A stretch of 64,000 bases of DNA from Palsa-892 sp035295845 (lineage in GTDB: Bacteria; Pseudomonadota; Alphaproteobacteria; Rhizobiales; Xanthobacteraceae). The stretch's first letter is position 1, and each line of letters opens with the position of its first letter. The notes under the pieces were generated by a model. It did not search any database. It was not told the DNA's origin and saw nothing but the letters and a program-made list of their open reading frames with translations. The position numbers and the translations under genes were made by a program. Positions 41,258 to 49,952 of this stretch are shown piece by piece. The stretch lies in assembly GCA_035295845.1 (NCBI GenBank), contig DATGIF010000034.1, forward strand, positions 1 through 64,000, given 5' to 3'.

Positions 41258-42679
41258 TCAGATTTCCTTGCCCGATTCCGGCGGCGGTGCTTCGTCGGGC
41301 GGCGGCGCGGTCAGCGAAGCGCCGGCGTCGATCGGCAGCGGCAGCAGGAAAAAGATCGACGAAGCGGAGACGAGGCCGACGATCAGGAAGGCCGGCACGA
41401 AGTCGCTCGCCGCAAGCACAACGTCGCCGCGCACGAACCGCACGCCTTCGAGCGCGAGCGCCGCGACCGCGACGCCGGCGGTGATCGAAAGCTGTTGCGC
41501 GACGCTGGTGAAGCTCGTGGCCTGGCTCATATCGCTCGAGCCGAGATCGGCGAAGGCGAGCGAATTCAGGCTCGTGAATTGCAGGGCGCGGAAAAATCCG
41601 CCGACCAGGAGTATGGAAATGATGAACCAATAGGGCGTGTCTGGCCGGAACAGCGCGCAGGCCGCGATCAAGCTCGAGGCCACCGCCGTATTGATCATGA
41701 CCACGCGCTTGATCCCGAAGCGGCGGAGGATCGTCGCCGCGCTCGCGCGCATGACCATGGCGCCGACGGCGCCCGCGAAGGTGAGCAAGCCCGATTGCAG
41801 CGCGCTCATTCCGAAGCCGATCTGGAACAGGAGCGGCAAGAGAAACGGCAGGGCGCCGATGCCGATGCGGAAGATGGAGCCGCCCGCGACGCTCGCGCGA
41901 AAGGTCGGAATCGAAAGGAGCTTGAGATCGAGCAGCGGAAAGGGGGTCAGGCGCGCATGCAGCACATAGGCGAAAACAGAGGCCGCGCCCACCGCGAGAA
42001 GCGCAAGCGAGATCGACGGCGGCATGAAATGCTGGCCGATGGTGGTGAAACCGAACGCGAGCCCCGCGAGCCCGATACCGGAAAGCACGAAGCCGCGGAC
42101 GTCCAGGGGCGGCACGTCGCGCTCGCGGATGTCCTCAATGTAGCGGGTGGCGAGAAGAATCCCGATGATCCCGATCGGAATGTTGATCCAGAAAATCCAT
42201 CGCCACGAGAAGTAAGTCGTGATGAAGCCGCCGAGCGGCGGTCCGATCAGCGGCCCGATCAGCGCCGGCACCACGAGCCAGGCAAGCGCCGAGACAAGCT
42301 CGTGTTTCGGCACGAGCCGCACGATCACGAGCCGTCCCACCGGCGTCATCATGGCGCCGCCGATTCCCTGAATGATGCGGTAGATGACGAAATCGAGAAG
42401 CGAGGTGGCGGAGCCGCACAGCGCCGAGCCCGCCGTGAAGATGACGATGGCGACGCGGAATACCGTGCGCGCGCCGAAGCGGTCGGCCATCCAGCCGGAA
42501 ATCGGGATGAACACCGCGAGCGTCAGGAGATAGGAGGTAAGCGCGAGCTTGAGCGCGATCGGGTCTTCGTGCAGGTCGATGGAGATCGCCGGCAGCGCCG
42601 TGGAGATCACCGTCGAATCGAGGTTCTCCATGAACAGCGCGCAGGCGACGATCAACGGAACGATAATCAGGTGCGGCAT
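41258..42679 (-). CDS. MFS multidrug exporter, DHA2/EmrB type
   Basis: The 473-residue protein has about fourteen hydrophobic helices. MENLDSTVISTALPAI in helix 1 and WRWIFWINIPIG in helix 5 are landmarks of the DHA2 drug/proton antiporter group, with GWMADRFGARTVF as the loop 2-3 motif. It should export drugs or toxic compounds across the inner membrane. No EmrA-like partner is adjacent. Its stop abuts that of rlmE. Confidence 0.93.
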   Translation of the reverse strand: MPHLIIVPLIVACALFMENLDSTVISTALPAISIDLHEDPIALKLALTSYLLTLAVFIPISGWMADRFGARTVFRVAIVIFTAGSALCGSATSLLDFVIYRIIQGIGGAMMTPVGRLVIVRLVPKHELVSALAWLVVPALIGPLIGPPLGGFITTYFSWRWIFWINIPIGIIGILLATRYIEDIRERDVPPLDVRGFVLSGIGLAGLAFGFTTIGQHFMPPSISLALLAVGAASVFAYVLHARLTPFPLLDLKLLSIPTFRASVAGGSIFRIGIGALPFLLPLLFQIGFGMSALQSGLLTFAGAVGAMVMRASAATILRRFGIKRVVMINTAVASSLIAACALFRPDTPYWFIISILLVGGFFRALQFTSLNSLAFADLGSSDMSQATSFTSVAQQLSITAGVAVAALALEGVRFVRGDVVLAASDFVPAFLIVGLVSASSIFFLLPLPIDAGASLTAPPPDEAPPPESGKEI

Positions 42680-42813
42680 GAGAAGAAACGGTTCGGCGTG
42701 TTCTTTTTGAAGCCTTCAATAGCCCCTTGGTTCCGCACGGTCACCCCGGCGGATAGGAGGCTTGCGCCAGGCGAACACCGCCCCCACATTGGGCGCGGGA
42801 ACGGGAGAGACCG

Positions 42814-43068
42814 ATGATCTATCTGCTTGCGATCTTCCTGCCGCCGCTCGCGCTGTTGCTCAACGGTCAGCCGTTCTCGGCGATCTTCAACGTGTTCCTG
42901 ATCGTGCCCTGCTTTCTCTTTGGGCTGGTTCCGTTTTTCCATCTCTTGCTGTTGGTGCCCTCGGCGCACGCGGTGATCGCGATCTACATGGAGCGCGAGA
43001 ACCGCCGGCATCGCGAGATCGTCGATGCGATCGAGCGCCACGGTCCGCCGCCGGGATGGAAGCCGTAA
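42814..43068 (+). CDS. YqaE/Pmp3-like small membrane protein
   Basis: GGGAGAG six bases upstream marks the ATG. The 84-residue protein starts MIYLLAIFLPPLALLLNGQP, close to the YqaE/Pmp3 pattern (IL.PPLAV.L..G), and has a second helix, FLFGLVPFFHLLLLVPSAHA, then a charged tail. It is somewhat longer than the usual 52-60 residues. Pmp3 proteins affect membrane potential and salt tolerance; here the role is unproven. Confidence 0.75.
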   Translation: MIYLLAIFLPPLALLLNGQPFSAIFNVFLIVPCFLFGLVPFFHLLLLVPSAHAVIAIYMERENRRHREIVDAIERHGPPPGWKP

Positions 43069-43098
43069 AATCTTTCCCTGCGAGGACAGATATATTGA

Positions 43099-43872
43099 TC
43101 AGGCCACCTTGCTGAAATCGGGTGGCCGGCGTTCGGCGAAGGCGCGGAAAGCTTCCATCGCCTCCGGGCTCTTTAGCCGCGCCTGGAATTCCTCGCCCTC
43201 GCGTTGCATCACCGCCTTGATGGTTTCGACGTCGCGCATGAGCTTCTTCATCGCTTGCAGCGCGCCCGCGGGGCGTGTGGTCAACGCGCGCGCGGCTTCG
43301 AGCGCGCGCTTCTGCACTTCCGCGGCGGGAACCGCGGCGGTGGCAATGCCGATTTGTGCCGCCGTCTTGCCGTCGATGGGTTGACCAAGCGCGAACATCG
43401 CGAAGGCCCGCGCATAGCCGATGCGGGCGGGCATGAGCCAGCTCGAGGCTGCCTCCGGCACCAGCGCGAGATTGACGAAGGGCGTCGTGAGTTGCGCGTT
43501 CTCCGCGATGAACACCATGTCGCAGTGGAGCAGCATCGTGGTGCCGACGCCCACGGCATTGCCTTGCACCGCCGCGATCAGGGGCTTCGAGAGGTGGGCA
43601 AGTGCCAACAGAAACGGGCTGGCGCCAATGCTGCGCTCAGGCGTCTTGCCGCTCGCGACGGCGGCAAAGTCCCCGATATCGTTGCCGGCGGTGAACATGT
43701 CGCCTTCGGCCTGAATCAGGATGGCGCGGACTTTTGAATCCTTGTCGCCCCGATTCAGTTCGCGCACGATGGTTTCATACATCGCATTGGTCAGCGCGTT
43801 TTTCTTTTCGGGCCGCGCGAGCGTGAGCGTGAGCACGCCGGCATTTTCCGTGACGCGGACATGATCGGTCAT
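43099..43872 (-). CDS. Enoyl-CoA hydratase/isomerase family protein
   Basis: The 257-residue protein has the crotonase fold marks: LTLARPEKKNALTNAMYETI, FTAGNDIGDFA (oxyanion-hole loop), KPLIAAVQGNAVGVGTTMLL and FVNLALVPEAASSWLMPARI. The Glu in VPEAAS takes the place of the second catalytic Glu; the first position reads Met-Leu-Leu-His-Cys rather than Glu, so isomerase activity is more likely than hydration. It is cytosolic, in fatty- or organic-acid breakdown. No other beta-oxidation gene is near. Confidence 0.9.
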   Translation of the reverse strand: MTDHVRVTENAGVLTLTLARPEKKNALTNAMYETIVRELNRGDKDSKVRAILIQAEGDMFTAGNDIGDFAAVASGKTPERSIGASPFLLALAHLSKPLIAAVQGNAVGVGTTMLLHCDMVFIAENAQLTTPFVNLALVPEAASSWLMPARIGYARAFAMFALGQPIDGKTAAQIGIATAAVPAAEVQKRALEAARALTTRPAGALQAMKKLMRDVETIKAVMQREGEEFQARLKSPEAMEAFRAFAERRPPDFSKVA

Positions 43873-43905
43873 GGCGAAATCCTCCCGCCGCTTTTTAGCA
43901 CCATT

Positions 43906-44661
43906 TCAGGGTTTGACGCCGAGTCTTTTCAGCCCCTCGGTTGCCGTAGCGTCATAGGGCTGTGCCGCGAGCGCCTTCCTGAAATCGTCGATTGCTTTCT
44001 CGCGCTCGCCGCGTGCTTCGTAGATCTTGGCGCGGTCGTTATAGGCACCGGACGCATAGGGATCGGTCTCGATCGCCTTGTTGAGATCGGCGAGGGCGTC
44101 CGCTTCGCGGCCGAGGAAGGAATACGCCTGCGCCCGCCTGAAATATTCATAAACAACCGTGACCGGGTGTTCGAAACGGATGGCCTCGGTCCAATCCGGG
44201 ATGGCTTTTTTATACTCGCCCTGTTTCATCCGCAGATCCGCGCGCCGCTGATAACCGCTCGGCTGCTCCGGCTCGAGCCTGACCATTTCACTATATTCCG
44301 CGAGGGCGCGGTCGAGTTCGCCGCGTTCCTCATAGATGCCGCCCAGAAAGTCATGATCTGCGGCGGAGGGACAAATCCGGTCGGATTCTTGGAAATCGGA
44401 GATGGCGCGATCGATCTTGCCCCAGCTCTGGAATGCCATCGCGCGTTCGAAATAGATGCTGGCGAGGTCCTGTCCGCTGAACCGGCCGGAATCGATGAGC
44501 GCCGTGCACGCGAGCACCAATTTGCTCACCGCCTCCTCGCGGTCGAAACAGATCTCGTCCGCGCTCCTGCTATCGGCGATGTTCGGCGGCGTGAGATAGT
44601 AAAGACCGCCCGCGAGCATCAGTCCGGCCAGCGCCAAGAGAACGAGCCACCTAAGCCGCAT
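43906..44661 (-). CDS. Exported or anchored TPR protein
   Basis: AGGAGAGGG six bases upstream sets the ATG at 44661. The 251-residue protein has an N-terminal membrane segment (WLVLLALAGLMLAGGLYYL) and at least five TPR units, including DLASIYFERAMAFQSWGKID and GAYNDRAKIYEARGEREKAI. The TPR part should lie in the periplasm and mediate protein contact. It lies next to the enoyl-CoA hydratase and is divergent from guaB; no functional link is visible. Confidence 0.8.
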   Translation of the reverse strand: MRLRWLVLLALAGLMLAGGLYYLTPPNIADSRSADEICFDREEAVSKLVLACTALIDSGRFSGQDLASIYFERAMAFQSWGKIDRAISDFQESDRICPSAADHDFLGGIYEERGELDRALAEYSEMVRLEPEQPSGYQRRADLRMKQGEYKKAIPDWTEAIRFEHPVTVVYEYFRRAQAYSFLGREADALADLNKAIETDPYASGAYNDRAKIYEARGEREKAIDDFRKALAAQPYDATATEGLKRLGVKP

Positions 44662-44838
44662 GGACCCTCTCCTGCGGGCAGGAATGTTCACCAAGCATGG
44701 CTTTTTGGGGCCGGGAAGGCCTTGGCAGCCCTTTGCAGGGAGGGGCGAGCATGCTATCGACCCTCGCCAACCCAGAGCGGCGATTCCATATAAGCCGCAC
44801 CACTAGATTTCCGGTCAGACCGGACCCAGGAGTTGGCG

Positions 44839-46326
44839 ATGCACCGTCTCACCGGCGGCCTCGCGCAAGAAGCGCTCACCTTCGACGACGTATTGCTCAA
44901 GCCTGGGCTATCGGACGTGCTTCCTTCCGAGGCCGATGTCCGCACGCGGCTCACGCGTTCGGTCACGCTCAATATCCCGGTTTTGTCGGCGGCGATGGAC
45001 ACCGTCACCGAGGCGCGGCTCGCCATTGCCATGGCCCAGGCCGGCGGCATCGGCGTTATCCACCGCAATCTCAGCGCCGAGGATCAAGCCGATCACGTAC
45101 GGCGGGTGAAGAAATTCGAGTCCGGCATGGTGGTGGATCCGGTCACCATCCATCCCGAGGCGACCCTCGCCGAAGCGCTTGAAGTGATGACCCGGCACGA
45201 AATTTCCGGCCTGCCGGTGGTGGAGAGGAAGAATGGCCGCGCCGGCAAGCTTGTCGGCATCCTCACCAACCGCGACGTGCGTTTCGCCGCCAATCCGCGC
45301 CAGCCGATATCCGAGCTGATGACCAAGAAGCTCATCACCGTGCGCGAGGGCGTGAGCGAGAACGAGGCGAAGAAGCTTCTGCACCAGAATCGCATCGAGA
45401 AATTGCTCGTCGTCGACCCCGATTTTCGCTGCGTCGGCCTGATCACCGTGAAGGACATCGAGAAGGCGGTCGCCAATCCCCTTGCCTGCAAGGATGAGCA
45501 GGGCCGGCTGCGCGTCGCCGCCGCCACGACGGTCGGCGAAGAGGGCTTCGAACGCACCGAGCGGCTGATCGATGCCGGCGTTGACGTCGTGGTGGTCGAC
45601 ACCGCCCACGGCCATTCGCAGCGCGTGCTCGATGCGGTCAATCGCATCAAGCGCCACTCGAACGAAGTGCAGGTGGCTGCCGGCAACATCGCGACCCGCG
45701 AGGGGGCGAAAGCGCTGATCGATTCCGGTGCCGACGCGGTGAAGGTCGGCATCGGGCCAGGCTCCATCTGCACGACGCGCGTCGTGGCGGGCGTCGGCGT
45801 GCCGCAGTTGACCGCGGTCATGGATGCCGTCGACGAGGCGTCGAAATCCGATACGCCGGTAATCGCCGACGGCGGCATGAAGTTCTCCGGCGATCTCGCC
45901 AAAGCGCTTGCCGCCGGCGCCGATTGCGCCATGATCGGCGCGTTGCTTGCCGGCACCGAGGAAAGCCCCGGCGAGGTCTACCTCTATCAAGGCCGCTCTT
46001 ATAAGTCGTATCGCGGCATGGGCTCGGTCGGCGCCATGGCACGCGGCTCCGCCGACCGCTACTTCCAGCAGGACATCAAGGACGCGCTCAAACTCGTGCC
46101 GGAAGGCGTCGAGGGGCAGGTGCCGTTCAAGGGGCCGCTCGCCACCGTTCTGCATCAGCTCGCCGGCGGCGTGCGTGCGGCCATGGGTTACGTCGGTGCG
46201 CGGACGCTGAAGGAGTTCCGCGAAAAGGCGCAGTTCGTGCGCATCTCGGGCTCGGCGCTCCGCGAGAGTCATGTCCACGATGTGACGATCACCCGCGAAA
46301 GCCCGAACTACCCGACGCGCGTTTGA
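44839..46326 (+). CDS. guaB: IMP dehydrogenase
   Basis: The 495-residue enzyme has EALTFDDVLLKPGLSDVLPS at the start, two CBS domains (about 95-215), the catalytic loop KVGIGPGSICTTRV (Cys about 311) and the flap YRGMGSVGAM. It oxidises IMP to XMP with NAD, the committed step of GMP synthesis, in the cytosol. AGGAG six bases before the ATG at 44839 decides against the TTG at 44833. GMP synthase is 7 kb downstream on the same strand. Confidence 0.98.
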   Translation: MHRLTGGLAQEALTFDDVLLKPGLSDVLPSEADVRTRLTRSVTLNIPVLSAAMDTVTEARLAIAMAQAGGIGVIHRNLSAEDQADHVRRVKKFESGMVVDPVTIHPEATLAEALEVMTRHEISGLPVVERKNGRAGKLVGILTNRDVRFAANPRQPISELMTKKLITVREGVSENEAKKLLHQNRIEKLLVVDPDFRCVGLITVKDIEKAVANPLACKDEQGRLRVAAATTVGEEGFERTERLIDAGVDVVVVDTAHGHSQRVLDAVNRIKRHSNEVQVAAGNIATREGAKALIDSGADAVKVGIGPGSICTTRVVAGVGVPQLTAVMDAVDEASKSDTPVIADGGMKFSGDLAKALAAGADCAMIGALLAGTEESPGEVYLYQGRSYKSYRGMGSVGAMARGSADRYFQQDIKDALKLVPEGVEGQVPFKGPLATVLHQLAGGVRAAMGYVGARTLKEFREKAQFVRISGSALRESHVHDVTITRESPNYPTRV

Positions 46327-46506
46327 TCGCGAGGCGGGCGTTTATTCCTTATTCTGCTGTTGCCTGTGCGGCGCAACGCGAAGCTTTGCGCGGCTGAGAG
46401 GCTTGCGGCAACTTTTCTTATTCAACAGGTAAGCGACGGTGCTATAAGTTCGCGGGTTTCGGGGCCGCGGGTAAGCCGCCAAAGGGTAAAGCGAGGAAAC
46501 ATCTCG

Positions 46507-47250
46507 ATGTTGCGTTATGACCGCGTGAAATTCGATTACGAGCCCTATCCCATCGGCCTGATCGAGAACGTGCTCGAATCAAAAATCTATCAGGGGCTCG
46601 CTGACGGTTATCCGCCGCTCACGCTCTTCAAATATATGCCCAATCTTGGTCACAAATATTCATTGTCGGAATCGAACAACCCGAAGGCTTATCAGCGTTT
46701 CCTCAAGGAGAACGAAGGCTGGGGCCGTTTCCACGACTACATCAAGAGCAAAGAATTCATCGAGAAGACGATCGGCATGCTGGGCGATAATTTCATCGAT
46801 CTTGGCATGAAGAAATATCGCATTGTTTCCAACAAGCGCAGCAACCGCGCTTATCCGTGGAATGCGCTTCTGCGCATGCCGGAGCTTTCGGCGCGCTTCG
46901 AGTTTTCGATGATGAACGGCAAGGGCGGCAGCATCCGGCCGCACACCGACATGCCGCGCAAGTTGATCACCATCGTGTTCTCGATGGTGAAGCCGGGTGA
47001 ATGGAAGCAGGAATGGGGCGGCGGCACCGCGGTCGTTTGGCCGAAGGACCGGCGCAAGAGTTACAACCACATCAATTATTATCTTCCCTTCGAGGAGGTC
47101 GACGTCGTCAAGGAATACGGCTTCAATCCGAACCAGGCGCTGATTTTCATCAAGACCTTCAATTCCTGGCACGCGGTCAATCCGATGACCTCGCAGACGG
47201 ACGACGCGCTGCGCAAGACTGTAACCATCAATATCGAGCGTAAATACTGA
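46507..47250 (+). CDS. 2OG-Fe(II) oxygenase superfamily protein
   Basis: From the ATG at 46507 (GCGAGG upstream) the protein has 247 residues. GSIRPHTDMPRKLITIVFSM gives the HxD pair (His146, Asp148), NSWHAVN the distal His222 and DALRKTVTINIE the Arg236. These are the metal and 2-oxoglutarate ligands of the double-stranded beta-helix oxygenases. The overall sequence resembles oxygenases found in capsule and saccharide loci. It is convergent with a GSCFA gene and may belong with that and the SGNH gene. Confidence 0.82.
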   Translation: MLRYDRVKFDYEPYPIGLIENVLESKIYQGLADGYPPLTLFKYMPNLGHKYSLSESNNPKAYQRFLKENEGWGRFHDYIKSKEFIEKTIGMLGDNFIDLGMKKYRIVSNKRSNRAYPWNALLRMPELSARFEFSMMNGKGGSIRPHTDMPRKLITIVFSMVKPGEWKQEWGGGTAVVWPKDRRKSYNHINYYLPFEEVDVVKEYGFNPNQALIFIKTFNSWHAVNPMTSQTDDALRKTVTINIERKY

Positions 47251-47281
47251 ATCTCGTTTCGCTCCGGCGGCAAAAACGATT

Positions 47282-48616
47282 TTACCGCTGGCGCGCCTTC
47301 GCGGCCGCCTCGGGCTCAACGCAAAACTTGCTGATGAAAAACGAATAGACAGCCGACAGCACGTCCTGCGAGACGTGCTTGGAAGAGGCGTCTTCCGCAC
47401 CGAAAATGGGAATCGGCAGGAGCGGCCCGATCCAGCGCACGAGCTCGTAGGAAGGAAAGTAGTGGATCGTCGTGCCGGCTTGCAGCCATTCCTCCGATAG
47501 TTCGAAGAGAGCCGCGCGCAAAATCGATTTGCTGATGCAATCAAGTTCGACCGCGCCGCGCACCGAGTTGCGCGTAATCCCGATGGCGCCGTCGATGGGA
47601 ACCGGCGACAGCGTGAGGATGCAGGACGCTGAAGGGTTGAGCTTGCGAATGCCGAGATAAGCGCTGCTGATCGCCGCTTTTGCTTCGGCGAAGCTTGCGG
47701 ATCGCAGCCTGGCGCCTGCGGTCTTCATGCCGGCGGAAATGGAGCCGCGCGCATCCTCCGGGTTCGAAATCCAGAGGAATTTCGGCGCAACCGGCACGTT
47801 GGGCGCGATGTCGCTCGCTTGTGGCTCGATGAAGAAATCAAGCGTGTTTCCGATCGTCTGCACAATGACTTCCGCCGAGCGAATCTCGTCAACCAATTGA
47901 TCCAGCCGGTCGCTTTCCTTCTTCACGAGATGTCCGACCGAGGCGTGCACATCCTTCGGGCGTAGCGCCGAAATCCATCGCTCAAGATATTCCGCTCTCT
48001 CATTTCTGCCCGCCGCGGCCACGGCAATCATCTTGGCGTTCGACAACGGCGAATTCAGGTCCTCGGCGAGGCGAAAGCTGTCGGCGTTGTATCCCTTGGA
48101 TTTTAGATACACCGCGATGTTCCGGGCAAAGCAGGAGCCGATGGTGAAAACGCGGATTTCCTTCGTGATCATCGGGGTCGCGGGAAAATCGAAGGCCGAG
48201 TCGAGAAAGTCGGCCTGCAGGGAGAATTCATCCGAGCAAATTGGAAAAATATCCGCGAGCTTCCGGTTTCGTTTTGAACGGCGGCCGAGCAGGATATTGG
48301 CCAATAGCTCGCGTTCGTCATCACTGAGCCGCTCGGTGATGAAATTCGGTAGCGACCAAGTGAGCTTGATGAATTCGCCCTTGCTGCCTTCAGCCTGAAC
48401 TTCTTTTGCGAAAGACTCGATGGCCGCGTGCCGCTCGCCGGAATTCAAAGCGGCATCGAGCGCATGCGCAAGCCGGCGATAAATGAAACGCGGCAGTTCG
48501 GGGCCTTTGGTGGCGTAGAAGGCGACCTCGCTTGTGCGCTGCGCGTAAGGCAGGATAACGCCCGTCCGTTCCTTGAAGGCGTGGCGAATACGGCGCGTGA
48601 GACGCGATAAAGACAC
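47282..48616 (-). CDS. GSCFA domain protein
   Basis: The 444-residue protein contains the name-giving motif in VFTIGSCFARNIAVYLKSKG (about 157-176), followed by SNAKMIAVAAAG. The GSCFA family is an SGNH-like hydrolase group thought to act on saccharides; the Ser of GSCFA is the likely nucleophile. The N-terminal 150 residues are basic and not recognised. A GTG at 48616 after GAGG is chosen; a TTG at 48679 is the alternative. It is next to a GDSL/SGNH hydrolase on the same strand. Confidence 0.85.
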   Translation of the reverse strand: MSLSRLTRRIRHAFKERTGVILPYAQRTSEVAFYATKGPELPRFIYRRLAHALDAALNSGERHAAIESFAKEVQAEGSKGEFIKLTWSLPNFITERLSDDERELLANILLGRRSKRNRKLADIFPICSDEFSLQADFLDSAFDFPATPMITKEIRVFTIGSCFARNIAVYLKSKGYNADSFRLAEDLNSPLSNAKMIAVAAAGRNERAEYLERWISALRPKDVHASVGHLVKKESDRLDQLVDEIRSAEVIVQTIGNTLDFFIEPQASDIAPNVPVAPKFLWISNPEDARGSISAGMKTAGARLRSASFAEAKAAISSAYLGIRKLNPSASCILTLSPVPIDGAIGITRNSVRGAVELDCISKSILRAALFELSEEWLQAGTTIHYFPSYELVRWIGPLLPIPIFGAEDASSKHVSQDVLSAVYSFFISKFCVEPEAAAKARQR

Positions 48617-48704
48617 GTTCGTTATCCTCGAGGGCAATCGCGAATGCTTGTCCAAACAAGACTTGTTGGCGCGCCGCAAAGCAAATTAGCACTGGTCTCG
48701 CCCG

Positions 48705-49358
48705 CTAAGAAAGGGCCTCAAAATGGGCGTCGTAGAGGTGGCCGGCGTGGGCGGCGATATCGCGATGCCCAGCGTTGTTCGGATGCAGACCGTCTTCGAG
48801 GTGAGATCGGATGAACTCTTCGCCTCGCTCCACCCATCGCGTGAAGTTGTCGATGAACAATGCTTGATACTGGACAGATGCCTCATGCAGCTCGCGCTCG
48901 TATTCAAGCTGCGAGGCTCTCCGATAATGTTTGTCGTCCTTAAAAGGATCGACTAGGCGGTCGATGACCGGAACTTGTCCCGCCACGATGATTTTGGCGC
49001 GCGTCTTTTCCCTGATTGCGAACAGAATTCCATCGAGCCCCGCCCGAAATTTTTCGATTGGCGTTTCCGCGGCAGATTGTGACGGGCGAAATCGCGAGTC
49101 GTTCACGCCGATGCCGAGGATCACTACATCCGGCTTCTGATCGATGCAATCCTTTTGCAGCCGTCTTCGTATCTCGGCGATGGTCGAGCCGCCGCGGCCG
49201 TTATTGATGAGCTTGATTGTAGATTGATTGTGGCTCAGTTCGCGCGCGAAAATGTCTACCCATCCGCGATTTGGATCCGCGCATTTTCCCGCGATCACGC
49301 TATCGCCGATGCTGACAATCCTGATGGTGGGGGAATTGGCAGGTGCATTCCGCAACAT
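48705..49358 (-). CDS. SGNH/GDSL hydrolase
   Basis: The 217-residue protein has all four SGNH blocks: RIVSIGDSVIAG (Ser20), the Gly of GRGGSTIAEI, the Asn of ILGIGVNDSRF and the DGLHPNNAGH end (Asp189, His192). No signal peptide is visible from this start. Such enzymes deacylate lipids, peptidoglycan or capsule sugars. With the GSCFA gene directly downstream it may form a two-enzyme unit. An in-frame TTG start at 49412 would add 18 residues. Confidence 0.85.
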   Translation of the reverse strand: MLRNAPANSPTIRIVSIGDSVIAGKCADPNRGWVDIFARELSHNQSTIKLINNGRGGSTIAEIRRRLQKDCIDQKPDVVILGIGVNDSRFRPSQSAAETPIEKFRAGLDGILFAIREKTRAKIIVAGQVPVIDRLVDPFKDDKHYRRASQLEYERELHEASVQYQALFIDNFTRWVERGEEFIRSHLEDGLHPNNAGHRDIAAHAGHLYDAHFEALS

Positions 49359-49528
49359 ATTGATAGCGTAAAGGTACCCGCAGCTCCGAAGCAAATGTGG
49401 TCGCAGGCTCAATCGGGAGCCGTCTGCCGCAACGATCCCAGCCGCTTGGCCGATACGTATCTTTCTGCTTCGGCGCGGCGCCGAGGCGCGCTATATGATC
49501 TCGCAGCATTCTCGGGAGGAGAGAGCTC

Positions 49529-49948
49529 ATGCCGATCCAAGTCGCGCTCATGCCCTTGTTTTTCCAGGTGCTCCTTGTCTTCGGTTTGATGATCTGGATG
49601 GCGATGGCGCGCCAAAGGGCGCTCCAGCGCGGCGACGTGCATTCCCGCGATATCGCGCTCCGCCAGCCCGCCTGGCCGTTGAAAGCAATGCAAGTGGCGA
49701 ATTGCTTCGCCAACCAGTTCGAACTTCCGGTGCTGTTCTATGTCGTCACCATCCTTGCGCTGATCACGCGGCAATTCGATTTTCTGTTCCTGGTCCTGTC
49801 GTGGATCTTCGTGCTCTTGCGCTACGTCCACGCCTTCATCCACACCACCTCGAACCGGGTGTCGCGCCGCGGGCTGGTTTACATCCTCGGCGCGATCGTT
49901 CTGTTCGCGCTGTGGATCGAGTTCGCGCTTCGGCTTTATCTATTCTGA
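49529..49948 (+). CDS. MAPEG family membrane protein
   Basis: GGGAGGAGAGAG precedes the ATG. The 139-residue protein has four hydrophobic helices. The first loop has RQRALQRGDVHSRDIAL, followed by NCFANQFELPVLFYVV, the MAPEG pattern with conserved N-x2-NQFE-P. Bacterial MAPEG proteins are membrane glutathione transferase relatives of unclear role. It stops five bases before the RsmB-like gene, so the two are likely co-transcribed. Confidence 0.9.
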   Translation: MPIQVALMPLFFQVLLVFGLMIWMAMARQRALQRGDVHSRDIALRQPAWPLKAMQVANCFANQFELPVLFYVVTILALITRQFDFLFLVLSWIFVLLRYVHAFIHTTSNRVSRRGLVYILGAIVLFALWIEFALRLYLF

Positions 49949-49952
49949 CGGA

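Noticed and set aside
41495..42817. 440-codon plus-strand frame opposite the MFS exporter
   Set aside because: Charged low-complexity product (many Arg, Glu, Asp, His) mirroring membrane helices of the true gene.
44908..46278. 456-codon minus-strand frame opposite guaB
   Set aside because: It is complementary to an unmistakable IMP dehydrogenase; its product is rich in His, Asp and Arg and has no domain.
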